Program-made: the position numbers and the translations under genes
Part shown: positions 7,202-15,904 of the stretch, one piece after another
How the letters are laid out: every line of letters begins with the position of its first letter
Position numbering within the stretch: the first letter of the stretch is position 1
DNA from: Actinoplanes nipponensis
GTDB lineage: Bacteria; Actinomycetota; Actinomycetes; Mycobacteriales; Micromonosporaceae
Assembly (NCBI RefSeq): GCF_016862275.1
Contig: NZ_BOMQ01000026.1
Location: 1 to 64,000, forward strand
Length of the DNA: 64,000 nt
Direction of reading: 5' to 3'
The notes under the pieces: generated by a model
Told to the model about the DNA's origin: nothing
Databases searched by the model: none
What the model saw: only the letters and a program-made list of their open reading frames with translations

Positions 7202-9631
7202 GTGACCGCCGTATCGGAACACCAGACCGGCACCCGCGACGATGAGCTGGTGCGGGCCCTAGCCGCTCCGGACGACACGGAAATCGCCCAGTTGGACGCC
7301 TGGTGGCGGGCCAACAACTACCTGACCATCGGGCAGATCTACCTCGGTGGCAACCCGCTGCTGCGCGAGACGCTGACCGCCGAGCACATCAAGCCCCGGC
7401 TGCTCGGCCACTGGGGCACCAGCCCCGGCCTGTCGCTGATCTACGCGCACGTGTCGCGGCTGATCCGGCGTACCGGGCAACAGTCGATCTATCTCGCCGG
7501 GCCCGGCCACGGCGGCCCGGCGCTGGTCGCCGCCGGCTACCTGGAGGGCACCTACAGCGAGATCTACCCGGACGTCTCCCAGGACGAGGCCGGCATGCTG
7601 CGGCTGTTCCGGCAGTTCTCCAGCCCCGGCGGCATCCCCAGCCACGTCTCGGTGACCACGCCCGGCTCCATTCACGAGGGCGGCGAGCTCGGCTACGTGC
7701 TGGTGCACGCCTTCGGCGCGGTGATGGACAACCCCGACCTGCTGGCCGTGGCGGTGGTCGGCGACGGCGAGGCCGAGACCGGCCCGCTGGAGGGGTCCTG
7801 GAAGGGCGTCTCGTTCCTCAACCCCGCCCGCGACGGCGCGGTCCTGCCGATCCTGCACCTCAACGGGGCCAAGATCGCCGGCCCGACCGTGCTGGCCCGC
7901 AAGGACCCGGCCGAGGTGCGCGCGCTGCTGCAGGGTCACGGCTACGAGATCATCGAGGTCGAGGGGGCCGACCTGCCCGGCATGCACTACCGCTTCGCCG
8001 CCGCGCTGGCCGAGGCGTGGGGCAAGATCCGCGCCATCCAGCGGTCGGCGCGTGAGGGCAGCTGGGACGGCACCCGGCCCCGCTGGCCCCTGATCATCCT
8101 GCGCTCGCCCAAGGGCTGGACCGGCCCGGAGGAGGTCGACGGCATCAAGGTGACCGGCACCTGGCGCTCGCACCAGGTCCCGCTCTCCGGAGTCCGCGAC
8201 AACCCCGAGCACCTGGCCGTCCTGGACAAGTGGCTGCGCTCGTACCGCCCCGAGGAGCTGTTCGACGCCTCCGGCGCGCCCACGGAGCTCGTGCGGGCCC
8301 TGGCGCCCGAGGGCGACCTGCGGATGAGCGCCAGCCCGCACGCCAACGGCGGCCGGCTCACCGAGGACCTCGACATCCCGGACTTCCGCGACTACGCCAT
8401 CGAGGTGGCCCGCCCGGCCGCGGAACACGCCGAGTCGACCCGCAAGCTCGGCGAGATGATGCGCGACATCTACGCGCGCAACCCGTACAGCTTCCGGCTG
8501 TTCTGCCCGGACGAGACCAACAGCAACCGCCTCGGCGCGGTCTTCGAGGTCTCCGACCGCGGCTTCATGGAGCACGTCACGGACGAGGACGTGAAGATCA
8601 GCCGGGACGGCCGGGTGATGGAGGTGCTCTCCGAGCACAACTGCCACGGCTGGCTGGAGGGCTACACCCTCACCGGCCGGCACGGCATGTTCGCCACCTA
8701 CGAGGCTTTCGCCATGGTCAGCGCCTCCCAGACGGTCCAGCACGGCAAGTGGCTGCAGGAGGCCAAGCACCTGCCGTGGCGGGCCAAGGTGCCCAGCCTG
8801 AACGTGCTGCTGACCTCCACGGCGTGGCGCAACGACCACAACGGCTTCTCGCACCAGGGTCCCGGCCTGATCCAGGTGGTGCTGACCCAGCGCGGCGACG
8901 TGGCCCGGGTCTACCTGCCGCCGGACGCCAACACGCTGCTGTCGGTGGCCGACCACTGCTTCCGGTCGCGGTCGTACATCAACCTGATCGTCATCGACAA
9001 GCAGCCCCAGCTGCAGTTCCTCACCATGGACCAGGCGATCGAGCACTGCGAGCGCGGCGCCGGCATCTGGGACTGGGCCGGCACCGACGACGGCACCAGC
9101 GACCCGGACGTCGTGCTGGCCTGCGCGGGCGACGTGGTCACCATGGAGACCGTGGCGGCGGCGCAGATCCTGAAGGAGAAGCTGCCCGGGCTGAAGGTCC
9201 GGGTGGTCAACGTGGTCGACCTGATGACCCTGGTACGCCCGAAGGACCACCCGCACGGCATGAGCGAGACGATGTTCACCGAGCTGTTCACCGACACGGT
9301 CGACGTGGTCTTCTCGTTCCACGGCTACCCGGGGGCGATCCACCAGCTGGTGCACGGCCGGCCCGACGCCGACCGGTTCCGGGTGCGCGGCTTCATCGAG
9401 CAGGGCACCACGACCACCCCGTTCGACATGACGGTGCGCAACAAGGCGTCGCGCTACCACCTGGTGATGGACGCGATCAACAACGCCAGGCGGCTGCCGC
9501 GGGGCGCCACCGAGCTCAAGGCGTGGTGCGAACAGCAGCTGGCCAAGCACGAGGCCTACGTGGTGGAGCACCTCGAGGACATGCCGGAGGTCCGCGACTG
9601 GTCGCTGGGCGACTGGGCCCAGCAGGGCTGA
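7202..9631 (+). CDS. xfp: Phosphoketolase (xylulose 5-P / fructose 6-P)
   Basis: An 809-residue thiamine-diphosphate enzyme of the XFP family, the usual length. It cleaves xylulose 5-phosphate and/or fructose 6-phosphate with phosphate to acetyl phosphate and a shorter sugar phosphate. Visible signatures are GHGGPALVAAGYLEGTYSEI, the ThDP-binding GDGEAETGPLEGSW, SHQVPL, and the central FCPDETNSNRLGAVFEV. The start is GTG at 7202, with GGAAGGA 6 nt upstream; the reading frame extends further 5' but without a site. Acetyl phosphate from this route can give ATP through acetate kinase without respiration, which suits the hypoxia island. A DosR-like box lies upstream and a strong terminator follows. 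Confidence 0.97.
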   Translation: MTAVSEHQTGTRDDELVRALAAPDDTEIAQLDAWWRANNYLTIGQIYLGGNPLLRETLTAEHIKPRLLGHWGTSPGLSLIYAHVSRLIRRTGQQSIYLAGPGHGGPALVAAGYLEGTYSEIYPDVSQDEAGMLRLFRQFSSPGGIPSHVSVTTPGSIHEGGELGYVLVHAFGAVMDNPDLLAVAVVGDGEAETGPLEGSWKGVSFLNPARDGAVLPILHLNGAKIAGPTVLARKDPAEVRALLQGHGYEIIEVEGADLPGMHYRFAAALAEAWGKIRAIQRSAREGSWDGTRPRWPLIILRSPKGWTGPEEVDGIKVTGTWRSHQVPLSGVRDNPEHLAVLDKWLRSYRPEELFDASGAPTELVRALAPEGDLRMSASPHANGGRLTEDLDIPDFRDYAIEVARPAAEHAESTRKLGEMMRDIYARNPYSFRLFCPDETNSNRLGAVFEVSDRGFMEHVTDEDVKISRDGRVMEVLSEHNCHGWLEGYTLTGRHGMFATYEAFAMVSASQTVQHGKWLQEAKHLPWRAKVPSLNVLLTSTAWRNDHNGFSHQGPGLIQVVLTQRGDVARVYLPPDANTLLSVADHCFRSRSYINLIVIDKQPQLQFLTMDQAIEHCERGAGIWDWAGTDDGTSDPDVVLACAGDVVTMETVAAAQILKEKLPGLKVRVVNVVDLMTLVRPKDHPHGMSETMFTELFTDTVDVVFSFHGYPGAIHQLVHGRPDADRFRVRGFIEQGTTTTPFDMTVRNKASRYHLVMDAINNARRLPRGATELKAWCEQQLAKHEAYVVEHLEDMPEVRDWSLGDWAQQG

Positions 9632-9641
9632 CCCGCTCGTG

Positions 9642-9679
9642 ACGGTGGCGATGCCGGCGCCCGCGCCGGCATCGCCACC
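9642..9679 (+). terminator. 17-bp perfect hairpin terminator after xfp
   Basis: Seventeen base pairs without a mismatch around a 4-nt loop, starting 10 bp past the phosphoketolase stop; the core arms are GGTGGCGATGCCGGCG and its complement. No T-tract. It is the longest perfect stem noticed in the window. Confidence 0.8.
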
Positions 9680-9784
9680 GCGGTCGGGGCCGGGGGTTCC
9701 GCAGTCTGACGAAACGGCCGGACCGGGCCGCCGGCGCCGGTATAGTACGAATGGAGTTTCTCCCTTTCCGGCACCGGGGCGGTC

Positions 9785-10195
9785 ATGACCACTCTGCTGA
9801 TCGCGGAGGACGTCGACGACATCGCGATGATCCTCAAGCGCGTCTTCACCCGTGCCGGAATGCGGGTGCTGCACGCCCCGGACGGCGCGGCGGCATTCGC
9901 GTTGGCGGTGGCCGATCACCCCGATGTGCTGCTGACCGATCTGGGCATGCCGCGGATGGACGGCTGGGCGCTGATCGAGGCGGTCCGCGGGCACGAGGAA
10001 CTGCGGGATATCCCGATCGCCGTCATCACCGGGCACCTGCCGCCGGGCGATTCCCGGGTGCCGCAGGCCGGGGCCTGCGCCCTGCTGCTGAAACCGTGCC
10101 CCAATGAGGAACTGGTCGCCACGATTCGCCAATTGGCGGCCCGCGGGCCCCATGGTCATACCTTTTCGCCGGCCGGCTGCGCCGATCAGGCGTAA
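9785..10195 (+). CDS. Stand-alone receiver (CheY-like) protein
   Basis: A 136-residue single receiver domain. It has the acidic E8-D9 pair, phosphoacceptor D52 (LLTDLGMP), Thr of VITGH and the conserved Lys in LLLKPCP. There is no output domain, so it must act through protein contacts or as a phosphorelay shuttle. The multi-sensor kinase gene follows 135 bp downstream on the same strand and is the obvious candidate partner. A TATAGT hexamer at 9741-9746 may be the -10 element. A weak DosR-like sequence, GGGCCGGGGGTTCC, lies at 9686-9699, but I would not rely on it. Confidence 0.9.
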   Translation: MTTLLIAEDVDDIAMILKRVFTRAGMRVLHAPDGAAAFALAVADHPDVLLTDLGMPRMDGWALIEAVRGHEELRDIPIAVITGHLPPGDSRVPQAGACALLLKPCPNEELVATIRQLAARGPHGHTFSPAGCADQA

Positions 10196-10330
10196 GCGCC
10201 GCCTCGTCCTTTCGGATCGATCTCGTCCTTTTCGATGAATCGGCGCGACCGCGCGGGGTACAAGTTATCCGTAACCGTACCGGCCGCGGAATGCTGCGCA
10301 GAGGTCAGAGTTTGGGGTGGATCGGCCATC

Positions 10331-12859
10331 GTGCGAGTCGATCAGGACGTGCTTGCGGATCCGGCCCGGCTGGCCGGTGTGGAACGGTCCCGCCGCCTGC
10401 TGCCCACCCGCCTGATGGTGATGGACGACGTCGCCCGGCTGGCGGCGCGGCTGCTCGACGCCCCCATGGCGACCATCGCGCTGGCCGGGCGCGACCAGGA
10501 GTTCCTGGCCGGCGCGTACGGCCTGCCGCCGGCCTGGGGCGCGACCCGGCAGCTGCCCCTGGACCGGTCGTTGGGCCAGTACGTCGTCTCCGCCGGCCAC
10601 GTGCTCGGCAGCGCGGACATGGCCACCGCCGGCGATCCCGACCTGCGCGACCACGTGCTGGCCCGGCGCTACGGTGTGCGCGCCTTTCTCGGCGTGCCCG
10701 CGTACGACGCCCATGACCGGGCCGTGGGCGCGCTGACGGTGCTCGACACCGTCGCGCGCCACTGGGACGACCGCGACACCGCGACGCTGACGGCCATCGA
10801 GCACCTGTTGCGGCCGGTGGCGGACTGCGTGCCGGTGCCGGTGACGGTCGCCGGGCTGAACAGCGCCGCCCTGCTCGACAGCATGCAGCACGCCTTCATC
10901 GCGGTGGACCCGGCGGGCATGATCGTCGGGTTCAACCGGGCGGCCGAGGAGCTGCTCGGCTTCACCCGCGGCGAGGTCTGCGGGCGGCATCTGAGCGCCA
11001 GCATGCTGCCCGGCTACGACGGCCAGCCGATCGACGCCGCCCTCGACCGGCTGTTCACCGCCGCTCCCCGGCGTCCGGTGGTGCGCCAGCTCAGCCTCCG
11101 GCACCGCGACGGGCACCGCCTGCTCACCGAGGCCGCGATGACGGTCGTCGACGGCGCGGCCGGCGCGCTGGCCTGTGTCTTCATCACCGATCTGACCCGG
11201 CAGAAGCTGGCCGAGGACCGGGCCGACCACAGCGCGGGATTCCTGGCCGCCCTGCTGGACAGCCTGTCGGTGGGCGTCCTCGCCTGCGACGAGACCGGCC
11301 GGATCGTGCTGATGAACCGGCCGATGCGCGAGCTGCACGACCTGCCCGACACCACCAAGTCGTTCGACGGGTATCCCGCCAGCGTCGAGGGGATGCTGCG
11401 CGACAGCAGGCAGCGGCCGCTGCCCTGGCAGCAGTCGCCGCTGATGCGCGCCCTGCGCGGCGAGGAGGTCCGCGACTTCGACATCACCGTCGAGCCCCCG
11501 GACCGCCGGAGTCGCACCTTCGCCGTCAACGCCCAGCCCATCGTCGGCGGCGACGGGCAGCGCCGGGGTGCGGTGGCCGTCACCCACGAGGTCACCGCGA
11601 TGCGCCGGGTCGAGCAGTTCCGGTCCTGCCATCTGCACGTCGAGGCGGCCCTGCAGTCCGCCGGATCGGTGTCGGAGGCGGCCCCCGCCGTGCTCGAGGT
11701 GGTGGGCACGACGCTGGGCTGGCCCGCGGCGGAACTGTTCCTCATCAACGACGCCACCGGCGAGCTGCGGGCCGTCGGGCACTGGAGCGCCTCCGGCGAG
11801 GACGCCACCGACTTCTTCAACCACATCCCGGTGCGGGGGCAGGGCGCGACCGGCCGGGTGTGGCAGACCGGCCGCCCGGTGTGGATCGCCGAGATCGCCG
11901 ACCTGACCATCCGGGGCACCGCCTTCGAGCGCACGCGGGCCGAGATCTGCCTGCGCCAGGGGGTGCACACCGTGCTCGCCGTGCCGGTCCGCGACAGCGG
12001 GCACCTGCTGGGGGTGCTGACCTGCTACGCCGGCGCCGCGGAGAACGACGAGGACGTGCTCACCGTCCTGCTCGACGGGGTGGCCGCGCAGATCGGCATC
12101 TACGTGGCGCTGCGCCGCGCGGAGGGGCTGGGCCGCCAGCTCGCCCGCGCCCAGGACGACTTCATCTCGCTGGTCGGCCACGAGCTGCGAACCCCGCTGG
12201 CGTCCATCGCGGCCCACGTGGGCATGCTCGCCGACGAGTCGGAGGAGCTCAGCGGCGACAGCCGGTCGATGATCGAGACGGTGTTGCGCAACACCGCGGA
12301 GCTGCAGGGGATCGTCACCACCCTGCTGGATCTGGCCGGGCTGGACTCCGGGCACCTGCCGCTGACCATCGAGACCCTGGACCTGGCCGACACCGTCGCG
12401 AGCGCCGTCGCCGCCGCGGCGGGCAGCGACGGCGCCGCGCGGGCCGGCGTGCGCTTCCGCGCCGACGCCCCCGCCGGCGTGCGCATCGAGGGTGACGACC
12501 AGCGCCTGCGGCAGGTCCTGGACTGCCTGTTGTCCAACGCCGTCACCTACAGCCCGGCCGGCGGGGAGGTGCTCGTGCGGCTGCGGTCCGACGCCGAGAT
12601 GGTGGAGCTGGCGATCACCGACGACGGCATCGGCACCCCGGCCGAGGAACGCGAACGGGTCTTCGACCGCTTCTACCGCGGCAGCAACGTCCGCCACCAG
12701 GGCACCCACGGCAGCGGGCTCGGCCTGAGCCTGGTCCGCACGATCGTGCAGCTGCACGGCGGCGTCGTCAGCCTGCACGACCATCAGCCCCGCGGCACCA
12801 CCGTGGTGGTCCAGCTGCCCTATCACCACGACGCCGCCCGGACGGCCGCCCCGGCCTGA
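10331..12859 (+). CDS. Multi-sensor histidine kinase (GAF-PAS-PAS-GAF-HisKA-HATPase)
   Basis: About 842 residues with no membrane segment. From the chosen start the order is: GAF (about 5-140), PAS (about 175-290, FIAVDPAGMIVGFNRAAEELLG), a second PAS (about 300-425, VLACDETGRIVLMNRPM), GAF (about 435-590), HisKA with the H-box FISLVGHELRTPLASI, and a HATPase with LLSNAVTYSP and GSGLGLSLVRTIV. It is a cytoplasmic kinase integrating several small-molecule or redox cues. The start is uncertain: GTG 10331 fits the domain limits, while ATG 10235 would add 32 residues without a clear ribosome site. The lone receiver gene just upstream is the likely partner. Confidence 0.88.
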   Translation: MRVDQDVLADPARLAGVERSRRLLPTRLMVMDDVARLAARLLDAPMATIALAGRDQEFLAGAYGLPPAWGATRQLPLDRSLGQYVVSAGHVLGSADMATAGDPDLRDHVLARRYGVRAFLGVPAYDAHDRAVGALTVLDTVARHWDDRDTATLTAIEHLLRPVADCVPVPVTVAGLNSAALLDSMQHAFIAVDPAGMIVGFNRAAEELLGFTRGEVCGRHLSASMLPGYDGQPIDAALDRLFTAAPRRPVVRQLSLRHRDGHRLLTEAAMTVVDGAAGALACVFITDLTRQKLAEDRADHSAGFLAALLDSLSVGVLACDETGRIVLMNRPMRELHDLPDTTKSFDGYPASVEGMLRDSRQRPLPWQQSPLMRALRGEEVRDFDITVEPPDRRSRTFAVNAQPIVGGDGQRRGAVAVTHEVTAMRRVEQFRSCHLHVEAALQSAGSVSEAAPAVLEVVGTTLGWPAAELFLINDATGELRAVGHWSASGEDATDFFNHIPVRGQGATGRVWQTGRPVWIAEIADLTIRGTAFERTRAEICLRQGVHTVLAVPVRDSGHLLGVLTCYAGAAENDEDVLTVLLDGVAAQIGIYVALRRAEGLGRQLARAQDDFISLVGHELRTPLASIAAHVGMLADESEELSGDSRSMIETVLRNTAELQGIVTTLLDLAGLDSGHLPLTIETLDLADTVASAVAAAAGSDGAARAGVRFRADAPAGVRIEGDDQRLRQVLDCLLSNAVTYSPAGGEVLVRLRSDAEMVELAITDDGIGTPAEERERVFDRFYRGSNVRHQGTHGSGLGLSLVRTIVQLHGGVVSLHDHQPRGTTVVVQLPYHHDAARTAAPA

Positions 12860-13352
12860 CCGGATCAGCTCCGCCGATCGGTCGCGGCCGGCGCACGATC
12901 GTGGCGCGGGGTGCGACAGATCGGCGAGGCTGCCCCGCTGGCGTGGCGCCGGTCACCGGTGAAACGCCACGACGAAAAGGCGGATCTCCCTTTTCGACAT
13001 CACCCGGCGGCGCCGCGGCATCATCCGGAAAGCGGTCGGCGGAACCGGATGGACCACCATTCCACCGGCGTTTGAAGGAAACCGCGGACGGTACGCCCGG
13101 ATAATTCCGACCGGCTGCCGATGCTGCGGCGGTGCGTGTTTCCGCGCGGGTCGCCGCGCCCGTTGCCGCGACCGGCCGGGCGTCGCAGAATGACATCCGG
13201 GGGCGTCGCCACATCCGCATCCGCATCCGCATCGTCGGCGCCGCCGCGATGCCCGTCCCGGGCGCATCGAAACACGCCGATGAATGGTGCCGGGCGGGGC
13301 GACGACATCACCTTTTCCGCACGCCGGCGACGATCATTGATCAGGGGGAGGC
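12860..13352. other. Non-coding gap of 493 bp with a short hexamer repeat
   Basis: No convincing gene was found between the kinase and the small protein at 13353. Reading frames here have low third-position G+C and no ribosome sites. The only structure noticed is three tandem copies of CATCCG plus a partial fourth at 13212-13233. A promoter for the downstream gene is presumably near 13300. Confidence 0.6.
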
Positions 13353-13688
13353 ATGCCTCAGCACAACATTCTCGGCGAATGGCAACTTCGACAGACCAAC
13401 AACTTCACCGTCACCGTCACGGTGCCGTTCATCAACACCGACGGCTCGTTCCCGGTGACCGGGAAACACTCCAACGGGACCGTGCAGGGATCGGGATTCG
13501 GGCGCCTGGGCGGCCTGACCGCCGGCGGCGACGAGATCCATTTCCGCATCGGCTGGGCGAACGGCACCGAGGGGGCCTACCAGGGCGTGTTCGATCCCAC
13601 CGGATTCATCAACGGGTCCACCTTCGACGTGCAGCACCCCGACGTCACCGCAGGCTGGCGCAGCCTGAGGTCCTTCGCCGTCTCCTGA
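13353..13688 (+). CDS. Small beta-rich protein, unknown function
   Basis: A 111-residue protein without signal peptide or membrane segment. It is rich in Thr, Gly, Asn and aromatic residues with alternating strand-like patterns: ILGEWQLRQT, FTVTVTVPF, EIHFRIGWANGT, GAYQGVFDPTGFINGSTFDV, WRSLRSFAVS. The opening GEW, the later G-W-x-N and the closing W-R-S-x-x-S-F loosely recall avidin-like or lipocalin-like small barrels; this is a guess from pattern only. GGGGGAGG sits almost against the ATG. It is convergent with the diguanylate cyclase gene and stands alone. Its lower Gly/Ala/Arg bias and high Asn content set it apart from its neighbours. Confidence 0.65.
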   Translation: MPQHNILGEWQLRQTNNFTVTVTVPFINTDGSFPVTGKHSNGTVQGSGFGRLGGLTAGGDEIHFRIGWANGTEGAYQGVFDPTGFINGSTFDVQHPDVTAGWRSLRSFAVS

Positions 13689-13704
13689 GGGCGGGCCGGC
13701 GTGC

Positions 13705-15219
13705 TCACGGCGCCGCCCCCTCCTGCTTGGCCCGGTACATCGCCTGGTCCGCGGCGTGCAGCAGCTGCTCCACGCCGCGGGCCGGGGCGGCGCTGTCGTG
13801 GCAGACCACGCCGACGCTGCCGACCACCCGCACGCCACCGACCTCGGCGACGGCGGCCCGGCGTACCCGTTGGCCCCAGCCGTCCACACCGGCCTCCGCC
13901 GGCAGCACCGCGGCGACGATGAACTCGTCGCCGCCGAGGCGGCCGTGCAGGTCGCCGGCGCGGCCGGTGTGCGACAGCGACGTGGCGAAGCGGCGCAGCA
14001 TCTCGTCGCCGACGGCGTGCCCGCGGGTGTCGTTCACGGTCTTGAAGTGGTCGAGGTCGATGAACGCGACGGCGAGCCGGCCGTCGCCGGCGGCCAGCGT
14101 GTCCAGGGCGCGGTGCAGCCACCGGTGGATGCCGGCCCGGTTGGCCAGCCCGGTGAGCGGATCACGCTCGGCGTTCTCCCGCAGCGTGCTCATCCGCTGC
14201 TCGAGGATCGAGGTCTGGGCGGCGTGCAGGTGCAGGGCGGTCTCCCGGGCCAGCTGCGCGCTGATGAGCTGCGCGAAGGTCGCCATCACGGACAGGTCCT
14301 GGTCGCTGACGGCGGTGGCGTGGCCGCTGGCCCCGCACAGCGTGCCGACCAGCCGGCCGTCGGCGTCCCGCAGGGGCACGCTGGCGTAGGTGACGATGCC
14401 CAGCTCCCGGCCGGCCACGGAGTCCGACCACACGCCCGGCACGTCGGTGACGCAGGCGCGGCCCTCGTCCAGCGAGCGCCGGCACAGCGAGTCCTGCCAG
14501 CTGGAGGTGAGGCCCTCGGGGATGGTGAGGCTGCCGGTGTTGTGCGCGTACGCGACGACGAGCTCGTCGGCCGCCGGGTCGACGAGCGTGAGGTAGGTCG
14601 ACTCCAGCCCGGTGACGTCCCGCAGCAGCTGCAGCATCGGCCGGGTCAGGGCCTGGAGGTCGTGACCGGCGGCGACGGTGGCGGCGAGCTGCCGCAGCCC
14701 CGGGTCGGCCGGCGGTGGTCCGCCGCCGAGCAGGTCGCCGACGTGGCCGGCGACGGCGTGCAGGGCCGCCGCGTCCCGGGGGTTGAGGGTGCCGGCGGGC
14801 GCGTCGGACGCGCAGCACAGGGCCCCCCGGACGCGGCCCCCGACGGACAGCGGCACCCCGGCGTGGGCGCCGATGCCGAAGGCGGCGACGTGCGGGTGCC
14901 CGGCCAGCCGGGGGTCGGCGGCGGCATCGGCCACGAGGGTGGGCAGGGCGCCGGAGACGATCAGGTGGCAGAGGGTCTCGGTGGCCGGGTGCGTGGTGCC
15001 CACCGGCAGCACCGGTGCGCCCGGCGCCGAGACGCTGTGGGTGATCACGCGCTGGTCGCCGCGGAACTCGCTGACGTAGGCGACCCGCATGCCGAGCAGC
15101 TCGACGAGCACGGTGAGCGCCCGGTCGAGGCGCTGCCCGGTGCTTCCCCCGGCGGCGCGCAGCAACCCGGCCAGCGCCTCGTCGCTCACCGGTGTCGCAT
15201 CCGTCGTCCGTTCCCGCAC
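13705..15219 (-). CDS. GAF-GAF-GGDEF diguanylate cyclase
   Basis: About 504 residues. Two GAF-like domains (about 20-165 and 175-330) precede a short coiled linker and a GGDEF domain (about 345-500). The active motif GGDEF is intact (RLGGDEFIVA), and an RxxD inhibitory site (RAGD) stands five residues before it, so product inhibition by c-di-GMP is possible. There is no EAL domain and no membrane segment, so it is a cytoplasmic c-di-GMP synthase controlled by small ligands. The start GTG 15219 has AGGA four bases upstream; GTG 15189 is an alternative that removes 10 residues. Confidence 0.92.
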   Translation of the reverse strand: MRERTTDATPVSDEALAGLLRAAGGSTGQRLDRALTVLVELLGMRVAYVSEFRGDQRVITHSVSAPGAPVLPVGTTHPATETLCHLIVSGALPTLVADAAADPRLAGHPHVAAFGIGAHAGVPLSVGGRVRGALCCASDAPAGTLNPRDAAALHAVAGHVGDLLGGGPPPADPGLRQLAATVAAGHDLQALTRPMLQLLRDVTGLESTYLTLVDPAADELVVAYAHNTGSLTIPEGLTSSWQDSLCRRSLDEGRACVTDVPGVWSDSVAGRELGIVTYASVPLRDADGRLVGTLCGASGHATAVSDQDLSVMATFAQLISAQLARETALHLHAAQTSILEQRMSTLRENAERDPLTGLANRAGIHRWLHRALDTLAAGDGRLAVAFIDLDHFKTVNDTRGHAVGDEMLRRFATSLSHTGRAGDLHGRLGGDEFIVAAVLPAEAGVDGWGQRVRRAAVAEVGGVRVVGSVGVVCHDSAAPARGVEQLLHAADQAMYRAKQEGAAP

Positions 15220-15285
15220 GGCGTCCTGATCGACGCCGCGGCGGCGAAGCTGAGGAGCGCCGGCGCCCCGATGAGGGGAGGTGCC

Positions 15286-15441
15286 GTGCCCGCCTCCGCG
15301 CACCCGTGGCAGCCCGAGCGCCTGGACCTGTCCGAAGGCCCGCGCCGCGTCGGCTGCGCCGACCCGCCCCGGCCCGACGCCGGCACGCTGGCCGCGCCGC
15401 ATCGTGCGCAAGGGTGCGCCGGCTGCCGGCCCGCGAGCTGA
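15286..15441 (+). CDS. Putative small Cys-containing protein
   Basis: A 51-residue frame starting with GTG, four bases after a strong GGGGAGG ribosome site. Third codon positions are mostly G or C in the first two thirds and less so at the end. The product begins VPASAHPWQPERLDLSEGP and has three Cys, two of them in CAGC near the C-terminus, which could be a metal or redox site. No family is recognised. It is divergent from the cyclase gene and lies 81 bp before the small membrane protein gene, in the same direction. It may be real or a leader; evidence is the ribosome site and codon pattern only. Confidence 0.42.
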   Translation: MPASAHPWQPERLDLSEGPRRVGCADPPRPDAGTLAAPHRAQGCAGCRPAS

Positions 15442-15481
15442 GTGTGACCCCGGCCGCGCGCCCCCGGCGCCGTCGGGAAAT

Positions 15482-15495
15482 CGGACGTTCGGCCC
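15482..15495. promoter_or_regulatory. Possible DosR-like box before the small membrane gene
   Basis: CGGACGTTCGGCCC matches the 14-bp motif of the hypoxia island except at position 1. It lies 28 bp upstream of the ATG at 15523. Chance occurrence cannot be excluded at this base composition. Confidence 0.3.
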
Positions 15496-15522
15496 TGGCC
15501 CGGCCGTCGTTGCGGATCCAAG

Positions 15523-15813
15523 ATGGTGCCGGAGGTGATGGCGGCGATGCTGTTCATGGTGCTGTTGACGCTCATGCTGGCGGCGGTCGTCGTGGCGACC
15601 GCCTGGTCGGCGCTCCAGGACGCGGACGCGGCCGGCGAGTCCACGGGGGAGCCCGCGCCGGTTCCGGTGCCGGCGGCGCCGGAGAGCCTGGAGGGTGTGC
15701 TGGCCCGGCAGCTGCTGGCCGGTGAGATCACCGGACCGCAGTACCGGCGGGCGGTGCAGCGGCTGGCCGAACGCGACGCGGACCGGCACCCGCTGGCGCT
15801 GCCGGAGGACTGA
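15523..15813 (+). CDS. Small membrane protein with SHOCT-like tail
   Basis: A protein of 96 residues. One N-terminal hydrophobic segment (AMLFMVLLTLMLAAVVVATAW) is followed by a Pro/Ala linker and a C-terminal helical motif, LEGVLARQLLAGEITGPQYR, of the SHOCT type. SHOCT motifs are short oligomerisation-like elements found at the ends of many small actinobacterial membrane proteins; no activity is known. GGAGG at 15531-15535 sits 11 nt before a third in-frame ATG at 15547, which may be the true start. A possible DosR-like box lies upstream. It is followed by the cellulolytic operon, which has its own promoter. Confidence 0.75.
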   Translation: MVPEVMAAMLFMVLLTLMLAAVVVATAWSALQDADAAGESTGEPAPVPVPAAPESLEGVLARQLLAGEITGPQYRRAVQRLAERDADRHPLALPED

Positions 15814-15827
15814 GCGGGCCGGCGCGG

Positions 15828-15857
15828 TTGACAACCAAATGATCGATGGATGACGAT
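15828..15857 (+). promoter_or_regulatory. Candidate promoter of the esterase operon
   Basis: TTGACA at 15828-15833 is an ideal -35 element. The sequence GACGAT near 15852-15857, with a spacer close to 18 bp, is a plausible -10. The operator at 15871 begins a few bases downstream, around the expected transcription start. Confidence 0.5.
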
Positions 15858-15870
15858 GTGTTGGCCCCCG

Positions 15871-15888
15871 GTTGGGAGCGCTCCCAAC
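15871..15888. promoter_or_regulatory. CebR-type operator
   Basis: GTTGGGAGCGCTCCCAAC is a perfect 18-bp palindrome. It contains the 14-bp box TGGGAGCGCTCCCA bound by CebR, the LacI-family cello-oligosaccharide repressor of actinomycetes. It lies 17 bp before the GTG of the first esterase gene and just after the candidate -10, so it would block transcription until cellobiose or cellotriose is present. Confidence 0.85.
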
Positions 15889-15904
15889 TTCTGAGGAGTG
15901 AGCG

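Noticed and set aside
7259..10159. A 966-codon open frame on the minus strand opposite phosphoketolase
   Set aside because: It is the antisense shadow of a G+C-rich gene. The product is low-complexity Arg/Gly/Val/His sequence with no domain, and the plus-strand enzyme is certain.
13212..13233. CATCCG hexamer repeat as a CRISPR or functional array
   Set aside because: Only three full copies without spacers; simple sequence slippage explains it.
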